This document shows positions 20,219-30,515 of a DNA stretch of 64,000 bases, piece by piece. Every line of letters begins with the position of its first letter. Position 1 is the first letter of the stretch. The notes below the pieces were generated by a model that was not told the DNA's origin, did not search any database, and worked only from the letters and a program-made list of their open reading frames with translations. Source of the DNA: Darksidea phi (taxonomy: Eukaryota; Ascomycota; Dothideomycetes; Pleosporales; Lentitheciaceae); NCBI GenBank assembly GCA_030770425.1, contig JASJFT010000010.1, forward strand, positions 186,001 to 250,000, in the 5' to 3' direction. The position numbers and the translations under genes were made by a program.

Positions 20219-21470
20219 TCAGATGTGGCTCTCGTGTACCAGCTTCTCGTACCAATGCCCTACCTCTATTACACATTCCGCTAAATCACGGAACTTCCGC
20301 CCACCAAGCAGCATTCTCTCTGTTAACCTCGAATCAACGCAAAAGGGCATATTAACGGGCGCATTGTCCCTCCCAACGGTTATTATTCCACTCTTTACCT
20401 GTTTTTCAAACTCTTGCTCTACCATGTTGCCCGTCTCGTTCCAAACATCTTTCCCATTCTTCCCCAGCTGACTCGAAGCAGCTGCGATGAACCAATCCGG
20501 AAGCTCGCTGTCAGGAATGCGCTTTTCATTTAGAGCTTCAATATGCACAGCAGCACAGTCATCTACGTGCACGAATCCAAATGCGTAGCGCGGCTTCGGG
20601 CCGTTGAACAAGAGTGCTCTGGACATCCGATCCATTCGTTCTAAGGCTTCTGAAGCGGTGACGCTGAGCTCTGAAGGTCCGATCACGGTCCCTGGAATGA
20701 TTTGGGCGATGGAAAATGGAAGTTCGGCGGTTGTCCGCAGAGATTTGAGGTACGTCATACAGTATGCTTTCGCTCCGCAGTAGGCATGATGTGGTGTTGC
20801 CAGCGGTGGTCGAAAGGAGGCAGCTGCGGCATTTACTGGTATGTCCTCTTAGGGGCAGTTAGCGGGGAGACTTCGGAACAGTGAGTACGCGAGGCAAACC
20901 GTAGATGATTTTATCCATGGCAGTGCCCAACGTGTCGCCTTCATCAGGATTGACGAGCGCAGCGCCAGCTTGTGTGAACACGATTCTCCGGACCGTGCCT
21001 GCCTTTTCGGCAGCTGAGAGGATGTTTTCCATAGACTTAACAAACGGATAGTAGATTTCATTGTCGGCGTGGTAACTCTTGGCTCTGTTAACCTTTGTAC
21101 TGCATCGAGATTTTTCGCACCTACAGGTTTTGGCCACACGCCGGCAATGTGCAAAACATATTGCGCGCCGGAAAGAGCGGCTTCGTAGGCGCCGCTCGTT
21201 GTGTTATCAGGTACGACGGCAAACTCGACTCGGTCTGCATACTGCTGGAGTGATGGACCGGCTTTGATCGTCACAATAGCGTCTGCACGGCGGACTACGC
21301 ATCGCACACGGTATCCTTTTTGTAGAGCATAAACAACGGAAGCATATCCGATGGTCCCGTTTGCCCCCGTGATCTGATGCGCATGTCAGTCAACTGCATG
21401 TGGTCTTCGCTACGCGGGGTTTGGGTAGAGTGGAAGTTACCGCTACGAGAGCGCGATCTTCAGTCGCCAT
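20219..21470 (-). CDS. NAD(P)-dependent epimerase/ketoreductase, frame unresolved
   Basis: The first exon is 21470-21441 (MATEDRALVA), then an intron, then 21373 onward with the dinucleotide-binding motif TGANGTIGYA, CVVRR and HIAGVWPKP. The last exon is 20845-20219, joined to 20889 by a 43-bp intron, and contains the catalytic YCGAK (Y-x3-K), SIAQIIPGTVIGP and HVDDCAAVHI. This is the extended short-chain dehydrogenase layout of dihydroflavonol-4-reductase/Gre2-like ketoreductases. Between about 21125 and 21090 the protein text changes frame (VGAKNLDAVQ in one frame, YHADNEIYYPFVKSMENIL in another). Removing a 32-bp or 47-bp GT..AG segment restores the frame, but both are poor introns. A one-base indel is equally possible, so this may be a young pseudogene. 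It lies next to the enoyl-reductase gene, same strand. Confidence 0.7.
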
Positions 21471-22162
21471 TGCCCCACCGCCTCACAATTGTCCCTTGTT
21501 GATATAGAGATGATGTTGTAGTGTTCGTGATAGAGCTATCAAGCATATCGGCAGTTGAAGCGTAACCCACTAAACCTGCTGACAACAGCAAGTGAAATGG
21601 ACGCAGGTCACGAAAGCTTGTACCGTTTCGGCCTAGACCCTTGCACTCCATGGTTGCGCGCCCATGTGCCCGCTTCTTTACGATAAAACCCGCGACAGCT
21701 CGATACATGGCGACCTACGGTGTTATGTCCAGGTATATGCTTGTGATATCCACGCCATCTTATGGTACCGTCGACTATCGCATGAGGCTTGCGGCTTTAG
21801 GATGGACGCTGCATTGATAGCCTATATGCTTAACGTCGAGCGAAGTACAGATTGGTGATGGAGTACGCGCGAAAATCTGTTTCGTAAGGGAAGAAGAGTT
21901 AGCGATACTAATCAGCGCTTGGAGACGCCATTTGGGGCAACACCCAAAACGAAAACTGCAGTTTGCTCTGGCAGTATCTCGGACTTCGCACCCTGCTGCA
22001 TTGGCTCCCAAATTTACATCAAAATGCAGCCCTAACGGGGGGCTACTTCGCAATCGCGAAATGGCGCAGCGCTTCTAGTATGACACTATAGGCACTGACA
22101 GACCTCTGGATCGGCTTGACCGACTTCCTGTTCCGACCTTAGGCTAACGCGCTCCCCATCGA
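21471..22162. other. Spacer without recognisable genes
   Basis: Promoter side of the epimerase gene and 3' side of the ferric reductase gene. Nothing further is recognised on either strand. Confidence 0.5.
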
Positions 22163-24550
22163 TCACCACTTAAAGCTCTCTTCGAAGTAGTCAACTCCGC
22201 TGAAACCTTTTCCGAGCATATCAACAGTTGCCTTTCTCACTTGGTCCGCCATCTGGTCAGGCCCGCACGCCATAATCGCAAGACGCTCATGGCCTGCTTC
22301 AGCAGCAGCATCTTCGACTATTACATGCACATCCGGTCTCCCCGCTTTGATTCTCACTCTTTTCAGCTCTTCCTCTACTACATCGTCCTTGTTCTCCTCA
22401 TCTCGCGTAACATGCGCTTCCAGATACACTCGCTCATCCTCGAGCAGCCCGCGAAACTCATCCAACAGTCCGGCCAGGAACGCATGTTCACGAACAGCCC
22501 ATGTTATGCGCACAGTAGTGACGGCAGAGTCCTCTGATAGTAAGCTCGCAAGATGAGAGAGCGGTACTGTGATGCCGGTACCCCCGACTACGAAGAGAAT
22601 ATTCGGATACTGCTGTAACGGGGCTGTGTACCCGTAGGGTCCTTCGATAAGTACACGGAGGGCTATCGGGCCTGCCGATGCTTTCTGCACAAGCCGAGAC
22701 GTGAAGCCATTGTAAGGTCGGATTAGAAAGACAAGAGATGGTGGGGCGCTTGATGAGGCCATGACGGAAAGCAATGAGTCGGGTTCAATGTGTGGAGAAG
22801 GGCGTCTCAGCAGAAGCCGTCTCATATCGTCTTCGCCATGCGGATTGCTGGGCCTCACATATGCCAGTGTGAAAGGATGATTCTGGTGCGCGTAAAGCGG
22901 ATTATCCAGCACGTATATATAGTAGTATGTTCCGGGCTTGGGTTTGAAATAGCTCTTGCGGAAGGGCACTTCCAGACGAACAAGGTTAGAGCTCGCATCG
23001 TAGGCCGCCTTGGCCTTGGTGTTCCAGAACCGAGGGTTGAGGATTAGTATACGTAGGATGCGAAGAAACCGGTCTAATCCCCAGACTGCAAGGCAAGGAT
23101 AGATGAAGATGTTCCACTCGCCATCAGTGAAGATTTGGACATGGCTGGCGAGGTTCAATTAGTAGGCGAAGTGAAGAGTAGTAGTATACTCACTAATACA
23201 TCGTCAAGAGAACGACTATTGAACAGACAATGTGTGCGACAAGGAAGCTCTCATAGTGGCTGCGACGAAATCGATAAAAGGAGAAAGCTAGCAAAGCACA
23301 CATAAAGGCTGTTGCCAACTCCCCGTTCCAGAAGTATTGTTTGCTCAGGTATTTCTTGAAATTGGTCCAGCCGCCTCCTAGATACCGTTAGCCTTACCGC
23401 AATCCCGATTATTAGGCTGACCTACGCTCGCAAACCATGACCGTATACCCAACCGAATGCACAACGGCCTGTACTGTGCTCACCCTGGCCACCCATCGAT
23501 GGAAACTGTTGTACGTTCCAAAGCCCCAACCCGTCGCCCACATAAGCACGTTATTTCTCATGCCGAAAATCCAGATGATAGGGAAGTTGGCGAGCGAGAT
23601 GATGCCGGTGCGATCGGACACATAGCGCCACAGCTGTATGTACTCTTGTGGCCAGTAAAGATTGCCATGTGTGATGCGGTAGTCGATAGTGCAGAGAATG
23701 ATGTTGAGGATGACGAAGGAGATGATGGTGAGTGATTGAATGCGGGGTGGTATGGTGCACCAGCCGATGGGTTGGGAGCAGTGATTATTGAAGGTAGCTG
23801 GGACAGTGACGTAGCGTTTCCAAAGAGCCGATATCGTAGCAGATGCATCCGGCCGTCCAGGCTGTCCGGGTTCATCGGGAGCTCTAGGTATTTGTTGCCA
23901 TTCTGTATGCGGCATGCTGCGGATGAGAGATAGAAGTTGGCTCCCGATACCAATGGACAAGACGATGGCCCAGAAGTAGAGCATTGCCCAGCTGTCATTA
24001 TAATTCAATACACACTCTTTATGACCAACTTGACGGTACTTACCCGTACACCAAATGTATATTATACTCATAAAAAGCAGCATCCTGAATGGGAGGTCAG
24101 ACTACCCCAGAGGGGTGAAATTGGTAGCCTTACTAGTGTTTCGAACGCTCTGGCAAAGAATAGTTCATCTGGTAACCAGACTTCCCCTAAAACGGGACGC
24201 GCAAAGGCCTCGTCCGCACTTAGTCGTCTTAGTGCAGCTCTTGCATCTGGTCCATACCCGGCGACGACGCCGTACGGCGGCATCGACGCGTCCGCAACTC
24301 GTTGACACGTCTCGTTCGTACTCCGCAACCACTCTTTTCTCCCTCCGCCACTACAATACTCATCAATACACAGATACATTGATGTAGCCCTCAACTTGCT
24401 CTGGCACGACGCCAGACTCGTATCATTAAAACTGACATAATTGATGCTAAGCTCACAGCCGCTGAAGCAGTACTTGCCGGATTTCAGCGCAACCACTACA
24501 TGTTGGTTCGACGTTAGTAGTAGGAGGAGCAGAAGAGGAATTCTGCGCAT
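22163..24550 (-). CDS. Ferric/cupric reductase, NOX/FRE family
   Basis: Five exons (24550-24134, 24084-24044, 23991-23426, 23377-23194, 23144-22163) join with consistent phases into a 729-residue protein. The second exon is only 41 bp. The product begins with a signal peptide (MRRIPLLLLLLL), then a short Cys-containing luminal region. A six-to-seven-span ferric reductase domain follows, with His in the heme region (YNSFHRWVARVSTVQAVVHS). The FAD motif HPFTL is at about 492-496, and the NADPH motifs include GPYG and GGTGITVPLSHL (about 590). The C-terminus is ACGPDQMADQVR..FEESFKW. It is expected at the plasma membrane, reducing Fe(III) or Cu(II) before uptake. No ferroxidase, permease or siderophore gene adjoins it. 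It shares a 149-bp divergent promoter with the F-box-like gene, so co-regulation is possible. Confidence 0.93.
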
Positions 24551-24699
24551 AGGTGGAGGACGTCGTCGGGTCGAGAGGGGTGACGGAGCGAGGCCGGAGA
24601 TTAGCGCAGCGAAAACCTTATCAGATGGTGCGCGAGTCAGGGGAAACGGCATCCCATGTTTCTTCGCTGCACTGTACGGCCAGACTTCACCGCTATACC
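24551..24699. promoter_or_regulatory. Compact divergent promoter
   Basis: Only 149 bp separate the start codons of the ferric reductase (minus) and the F-box-like gene (plus). Both promoters must lie here or overlap the neighbouring transcript leaders. No specific iron-responsive GATA cluster is evident. Confidence 0.5.
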
Positions 24700-25527
24700 A
24701 TGGCCGACATGACACCACCATCACTACTCTCGTTGCCCGTTGAACTACGCCTCCAAATCCTGGGCTATGTACTTGCGCAACAGCCCAATGCCGGCTTCGT
24801 ACGCTCTGAGCGGTCGCCCACCATGGATTATCACGGCCTTGTGATCGACCGCCGCTACTCCTCATCTTCTCAGCTTGCCATCCTACTCACATGCCGCCTC
24901 TTCCGGCACGAGTTCACCACCCTCGCCTTCCGCAACACAACCTTTCTATTGCGAGATAACTGTGTCTCGCTCGACACGCCGTTACGACGGCTACCGAGCC
25001 ATCAGCTAGCGAACTTACGAAAGATCGCCTTCGTTACTAGCCCGAGGCGGATACGTGAGCTCGTGCAATGGTCCAATTATCCTTTCAACATGGAAAATGT
25101 GCGGTTAGAAGAACTTAGCGTGGTTTTGTACCGCTCGGACCATTGGCATGATCCGTCGCAATACACACGAGGCCTGGTCGCGCTCCTCCGCCGCCTACAG
25201 AACGTGCAGCTTCTCAGATTCGTGCGCAATTCTGCCCTTGTCCGTGGCTCCTTCCGCACGTGGTACAACCGGCTGGTCGGGCTCATGTTGAAAGAAGATC
25301 TCTATCAGCGCTATGATGCGCCCGATGCTCCGAATGTCGAGGCGATCTGGTGGGAGTGGAGGTATGACTATGCAGACAATGCTTTTGAATTTGTTGCCCA
25401 GCCGCCGAAGCCGGTCGTGCCTGAGGCCGAGTATATCGACTACGTGGCGCCCATGGTCAGGAGATTGATGAGTGACATGGAGGCTGAGGCAATGGGCCAT
25501 GAGGACGGAGGGGGAAATGGGCCTTGA
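24700..25527 (+). CDS. F-box-like protein, 275 aa
   Basis: This is a single exon from the ATG at 24700. The N-terminal MTPPSLLSLPVELRLQILGYVL has the Leu-Pro-x-Glu-(Leu/Ile) signature by which fungal F-box and F-box-like proteins are recognised. It is followed by a helical segment QLAILLTCRLFRHEFTTLAF and the usual fungal tail with FRNTTFLL. The rest (about 90-275) has no repeat motif that I can name. F-box proteins link substrates to the SCF ubiquitin ligase through Skp1. Many fungal members of this short type are uncharacterised, and binding to Skp1 is not proven here. A longer frame begins at 24553, but it would run through the divergent promoter, so 24700 is preferred. Confidence 0.75.
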   Translation: MADMTPPSLLSLPVELRLQILGYVLAQQPNAGFVRSERSPTMDYHGLVIDRRYSSSSQLAILLTCRLFRHEFTTLAFRNTTFLLRDNCVSLDTPLRRLPSHQLANLRKIAFVTSPRRIRELVQWSNYPFNMENVRLEELSVVLYRSDHWHDPSQYTRGLVALLRRLQNVQLLRFVRNSALVRGSFRTWYNRLVGLMLKEDLYQRYDAPDAPNVEAIWWEWRYDYADNAFEFVAQPPKPVVPEAEYIDYVAPMVRRLMSDMEAEAMGHEDGGGNGP

Positions 25528-25757
25528 GGAGCGCGTCGAGGTAGATACAGTCACCGCAGCCTAGACAATGTCCGTTCAAACGCTTTCATGTAACACAGTT
25601 TGAGGCGCCTAGTTTGTACCGCGAAGTAGCGTTGGCAGCGGGAAGATCAAAGGAAGCTGGCTACCTTTCAAAGAGGTAGGATATGAGGATGAGAAGAAAT
25701 ATAGCTTGAATGTTCTACATGTATATACTCGATTCATAATGTGTACATTGAGTCCGA

Positions 25758-27276
25758 TCACCTGTTACTGATCGCCGACTGTGTTGCCTTTAACGCGCCT
25801 ACTACAGCGAAGCATATCAATGGAGTGATGGAATAGCTGATCTGCATGTCGTGTTAGCAGTGTCCTAAATCGTTGGTCCGAGTCGCGGCTTACGGTCAGC
25901 AGCTTGGCAATGGCCATCTTCTCTGCCTCTGAACTCTTGACGACATCGGTAAGCGCCACCAGAATCATAGCGGGCGGGCCTGTGGGCATCACCATCAGGA
26001 CAAACCACAGAATAGGATCGCCATTCAGCAAGTTGGTCTTGGTAGCAACGACCCAGATGAAGGGAATACTTAGCAAGGGCCAGACGAGGAAGCGGATGAA
26101 TGTGATGAAGGCGAGACTGGCCCCAGGCACGACCCCGCTGTCTTCGCCCGCCTTCATCTTGCGCAGGCTCTGACTGAGCTTGACGCCGACGACGATGATC
26201 TGGGTCGAGGCGAAGAGGTCGCCAACGTTCTTGATGGCGGCGGTGAGCCAGGCATTCAAGTAGCCGCCGTCGGTGCTCTCGCTGAAGAAGAGGCGGTGCA
26301 GGGGCGGGGTAAGGCCAATGGCGGCGCCTACGATGGCTCCGATGAGGGGCGCGTTGGCGAACTGGAAGGCGATGTCGAAAAAGGTCTGGAGCCACGGGGG
26401 CAGACCTTCCATCCACCGCAGCGTGCCCCGGTAGCCCTGGCGCTCGACGTGGTTGGTGTGGCGGACGAAACGCTGCGGCAGTAACGACGTCTCTTCGTCG
26501 ACGATGCCGTCCGGTCCGCGCTCCATGGCATCCTCATTCTCGTTGCCGTCTTGTTGCCCATCGGCATCCCCGTCGTCGTCGTGGCCGTCGTCATCGGGCG
26601 CGTCCTCGTCGCTCGGCCGCAGCAGGCGCGGGCCCAGGGCGAAGGTCAGCGAGTTGCTGACCATGGCGCTGACTAGGAAGTACGACTCGGCGCGGTCCAA
26701 TGCCGCCGCCAACGTGTCGCCATGCGGGATGATGGAGTCGAGGATGCGTGTGGCGCCGAGCGACTGGACTAGAAGGAGGGGTAGGGAGGTAGTGTTGTTG
26801 AAGCAGCAGGCCAGCTTGACCCACCCGGGGGTCTTGAAGACGCGGCAGGCGATGGTACCGATTGCGAGGGAGAGGAGCGTGTAGGTGATTGACCAGACTA
26901 CATGGTTAGCACGGGCTTAGTAGAGTCCAACCGTTGTTAATCCCAGGTGGGTATTCAGTTAACATAACCGAATATCCCTCCGAAGGCCACCTGGTAGCAC
27001 TTGAGATGACATACCCACGATGGGCACATAGCGCACGCCCGTGTCCTGCTTCAGGTTGTAACCGATCTTGTAGATGAGCAGGGTGGGCAGGAACATGCGC
27101 ACGCACAGGCGCGATACCTCTTTCGCGGCGCTGGGCGAGAGCAGGTTGCACTGTGCGGCGATGACGCCGAAGAGGATGGTGAGCAGCACCGAGACGGCCG
27201 CCTCAATGGCCCCGACGAAGAGCACCAGCAGTTCCGAACCCATGGAGAGGACGGACGGGTGCGACGACACGACCAT
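25758..27276 (-). CDS. Auxin efflux carrier (AEC)-type membrane transporter
   Basis: Exons are 27276-27015, 26897-25894 and 25841-25758; introns start GTATG and GTAAG. The joined product has 449 residues. About five N-terminal spans start at GSELLVLFVGAIEAAVSVLLTILFGV and LVQSLGATRILD. A large hydrophilic loop (about 165-235) follows that is very acidic (Asp/Glu-rich with DDDGHDDDGDADG), then about five C-terminal spans (QFANAPLIGAIVGAAIGLTPPL, LAFITFIRFLVWPLLSIPF, DPILWFVLMVMPTGPPAMILVALTDV). The ending ISYSITPLICFAVVGALKAT was recovered only after splicing. This is the fungal AEC layout (two five-helix bundles with Pro in the crossover helices). Substrate unknown. An alternative start is the ATG at 27243. 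Its 3' end converges with the F-box-like gene. Confidence 0.88.
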
Positions 27277-27453
27277 TGGGGACGACAATGGCTTTATGGA
27301 GGAGGAGAAGGCGTATCGCGTGCCGTGTTTCTCTTCTTGTCGATAGCTGCATGTCCACTGGTTGGGCCCTCCGACGTCATGGCGCACAGACGCCAGGAAC
27401 GCGCGCCAGGTCGCGTGACCACATGTACTAGGCGCCGACGCAGACGTCTTGGC

Positions 27454-29600
27454 CTAGCTCAGTGGCTTCACATACTTCCTCCACACCTCCAAAAAGTCCC
27501 TGCAGTCTGCCTTGCTTTGGAATCGCACCTCCAGTTCGCCGTATCCAAACCTGTTGAGTCCCCCCACCGCGTTCGGCCGTCCGCCGCTGTCGCCGCTGTC
27601 GCCGCTGAAGATGGACTTCGCTGACGATGCCATTGTGCCCGTGCGCTTCACGTTGACCTTGTCCCGTGTCCATTTGCTTGGTTCCTTGGACACCACTAGC
27701 TGCAGCTTGTCCGAGCCTTTCTTGTATACCGCGTCATCGAGCCACTGGAAAATGTAGTGCGGTTCCTCGACCCAATGCGCCTTCTCCTCCGGCAGCGCGC
27801 TCGTGTAGAAGAGCAGGAACAGCACGTCGACGCTTTCTGGCCCGTTGACTCCAAGTCGTGTCTCGCTCCGCCTCCATAGACGCACATTCTTCCCGCGGCA
27901 CTCTGGCTTGTTGAGGTTGGAAGAGATGTAGACCACGGGGCGGTCGTAGAGCAACTCCCCTTCTTCTTTGCCATTGTTGGTGTACAGCAGCGTCTGCAGC
28001 TTCGTGCTCGATTCCGTATCTGTCACCGTGTACTTGATGTCTGTACACCTCTTTTCCAGCCTCCCGAACGAGCCTCTGGGAAATTCGATAGACACGTCGC
28101 CATCTGCATGCGTCGTGGTCAAGGGTATGCCAGGGCCCGATGCCCCGAAATGCTGCGTGATCCACACCTTGACCTCCTTACTGTTCTCCGAACGGTACAC
28201 GGACCGGATCGATATGCCCGTGTCTTCTCGGTACCGCCAATGCAGGTCGCACTCTCTACTCTCCACGCGGTTGGACGTAGCACGTTCAACATGCACCTTC
28301 TTGCAGAGCTTGTTCCAATGCAGCGCTCCGGGGCCCAGCGCGATACTCACCAAAGATCCCGCTGAAATTCTCCGACGTAGCACGTGCGCTGCATCTTCGG
28401 GCGTTGTGCCAGCCGTGCTGCCTCCTAGCCCACCGACCGAAAGTCGAGAGTCGGCAGGTGAGCTAGCGCTCGAGCCAACTGTGGACACTGACGGCGTGCG
28501 GTCAAATGTGCCGGGTGAGGACGCATGCGGCGAGACAGGACCCCAATCCATCGGCTCAAAGTGTGTATGCGTTATCTGGGGGCTCCCTGTCGGTGATGTG
28601 GCCGTTGAGAGGCTGGCTGGCGTTGGTCGAATCGTGGCCGCCGACTCACTCATAGGTTGGGCGTGGCTGTGGGTGTCGAAGCCAGAAAAGTTGCCCGAGT
28701 GCTCTGTATCGAGCGTGTACGTCCTTGGTGGGATCTGAGGGAGGTTCTTCATCTCCTCTCTCACCGCATCGCTCGGTGAGAGATTCGCCCTCTTCTCCAC
28801 GGCTACCCTCTTCGCACGATTCTCCTCGATCATAATGGCATCCTCAAGCTCTCGCCTGAGATGATACAGCACGGCTGCCGTCTGCTCGTCCCCACTTGGA
28901 GCAGCCGCCGGTGTGGCGCCGAGTGATAGTGGCCGTACTTGGCTGTCACCTTCGCCTTGCAGCATGAGCCGCTCATCCTCGTTCTTGAGCCAGCGACTGA
29001 AAATCTGCCAGTCCCTGTACAGCTGGTCCGCTTCCGAGGGTGCAGGCAACGCATTCGTCGTGTAATGTTGGCCTCCGAAGCTCATGGCCCGGAACGGCGC
29101 CAGATCGAGAAGGCGCTGCGTCTGCTTCGTGGCCGCCAGGTGCAAGCGCCTACTCGTTGTTAGGAACAGACGCTTCGGTATTGCTGGACAGATACTCACA
29201 GTTGGAGGAACGATATGCACATTTGAAGTGCCTGGTAGTGGCCTGTGATGGCGGTCCTCAGGTTCTCGATCTCACTTTCCTTGCCAATGTACTTGATGGT
29301 GTAGATGATTTTCCTCATGCTCATTCGCCGGTCCACTAGATTGCTCGCGTACGGCTCGATGGTTTCTTGACACCGCTTCAACGTCTCCTGGAAGTCCAGG
29401 TAGGGGAACGGCAACGGCTTCCCATAGTCCTGCATGAGCTCGCTAAGCTCCAACAGGCAGCGGTGGAAGTTGGTGAATTCGCGTACAAGGCCTGCGACCT
29501 GTGTCTCCGAGTTGTCGTTCGCATCTTTGAAAGCGACGTAAACACGGGTCGAGAGCTGCACGAGGTTGATGACATCGGTAGGACTGAAGCCGAACGACAT
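27454..29600 (-). CDS. Protein with STAND-like helical N-terminus, 698 aa
   Basis: Exons are 29600-29200 and 29149-27454, joined across a GTGAG..TAG intron; the start is the ATG at 29600 (MSFGFSPTDVINL). Residues 1-135 are an all-helical domain (LVQLSTRVYVAFKDANDNSE, VREFTNFHRCLLELSELM) that resembles the N-terminal signalling domain of fungal STAND NTPases and many fungal ankyrin proteins. No NTPase P-loop follows. Instead there is a linker with a charged helix (AVLYHLRRELEDAIMIEENRAKR), a long Ser/Thr/Pro-rich region (about 260-370), and a C-terminal beta-rich region (about 390-698: DLHWRYREDTGISIRSVYR, VKVWITQHFG, FEVWRKYV-like end) that could be PH-like. Function unknown; a scaffold or signalling role is plausible inference. 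Confidence 0.8.
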
Positions 29601-30515
29601 GACCGGCACCGCAGACCACGCTCAAGCGCAGCTCCACCGGTGTAACTTGCTCTCATGCACTGGTGGGGTTGGCTTGCCGCAACAGAGGAAGCTGTCGTAT
29701 GAGAGCGTTCCCGCGTTGTGGTGATGGAGGTGGTGGGTTAGCAGTGCTAGGGGCCCGTCCCCAGGATCATGCCAGCATGCCTTGCCAGAGCCGCGGTGGC
29801 GGCCCTGGGGGCTTGGGGCTGGGGCTGGGGGAGCACTGCCTGGTCCCTCATGCAGGCAGACAGTATCGCGAACTAGACAGGGCCGGATTCAACGTCCCAT
29901 TCTCGTATCTTAACAGGTATGGCGCTGGCTGGAGCATCTGCGCAAATCAGGAGCAAGCACCGTCGGCCAATCAGAAGCCGGAACCTCGCACGTGGTCCAA
30001 CCGTCAACAACCTCCAACCTCCACCATCTCAACCTCACAACACCCACACGGGCTGCGCGTCCAACGCTTGCGCGTACCTGCGTTTCCGTCTCGGCGTCCT
30101 GGCCACCCCCTCCGTTTACTGGGCATCATGATGCAGCCCAAGCAGGCGACCGACCACATGGTCGAGAACAATAAATTGGCTCCGTATCGCTGACCGGTCT
30201 ACTGAATTGGGCCTCGACGGTGCATACTCTCTGCTGTTCTGACTCTGCCTACTGCCGACGCCTAGGGGCAGTGGTGGCTGAGGGTCTCGTTGCGCTTGTC
30301 GCCCCCTTCATATGCGCTTCATATGAAGCATGAGGGCTCTTGATGAAGCCTCGCCATCGCCCAGCTCCTGCCACGTTCCTCAGTTCCGTCCCTCCCGGCC
30401 TTCTTATAGCGTCTTTACTTCGACTCTTCCTAGTGTCATCACGTGCTCGTGCGTTCGGACCCGTTCGTGCTAAAAGCGCTTCGGTATGGGGCTCCGCAAT
30501 TGGCTCAGCCGACCA
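29601..30515. promoter_or_regulatory. Divergent intergenic region, 915 bp
   Basis: This separates the STAND-like gene (minus) from the phosphate-type transporter (plus) and must contain both promoters. It is GC- and CA-rich with Gly-coding-like GGGGCTGGGG tracts near 29810-29830. It has no supportable gene; plus-strand frames of up to 176 codons are low-complexity. A CACGTG box lies close to the transporter start. Confidence 0.5.
30440..30445. promoter_or_regulatory. CACGTG E-box upstream of phosphate-type transporter
   Basis: A perfect CACGTG palindrome lies 71 bp before the transporter start codon, immediately followed by CTCGTG. Pho4/NUC-1-type bHLH factors recognise CACGTG in promoters of fungal phosphate-starvation genes, which fits the predicted substrate. 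The hexamer is common by chance, so this is a suggestion only. Confidence 0.35.

Noticed and set aside
18570..25527. A complete secondary-metabolite cluster around the reductase, epimerase and ferric reductase
   Set aside because: There is no polyketide synthase, peptide synthetase, terpene synthase, transporter or regulator in the block; proximity alone does not make a cluster.
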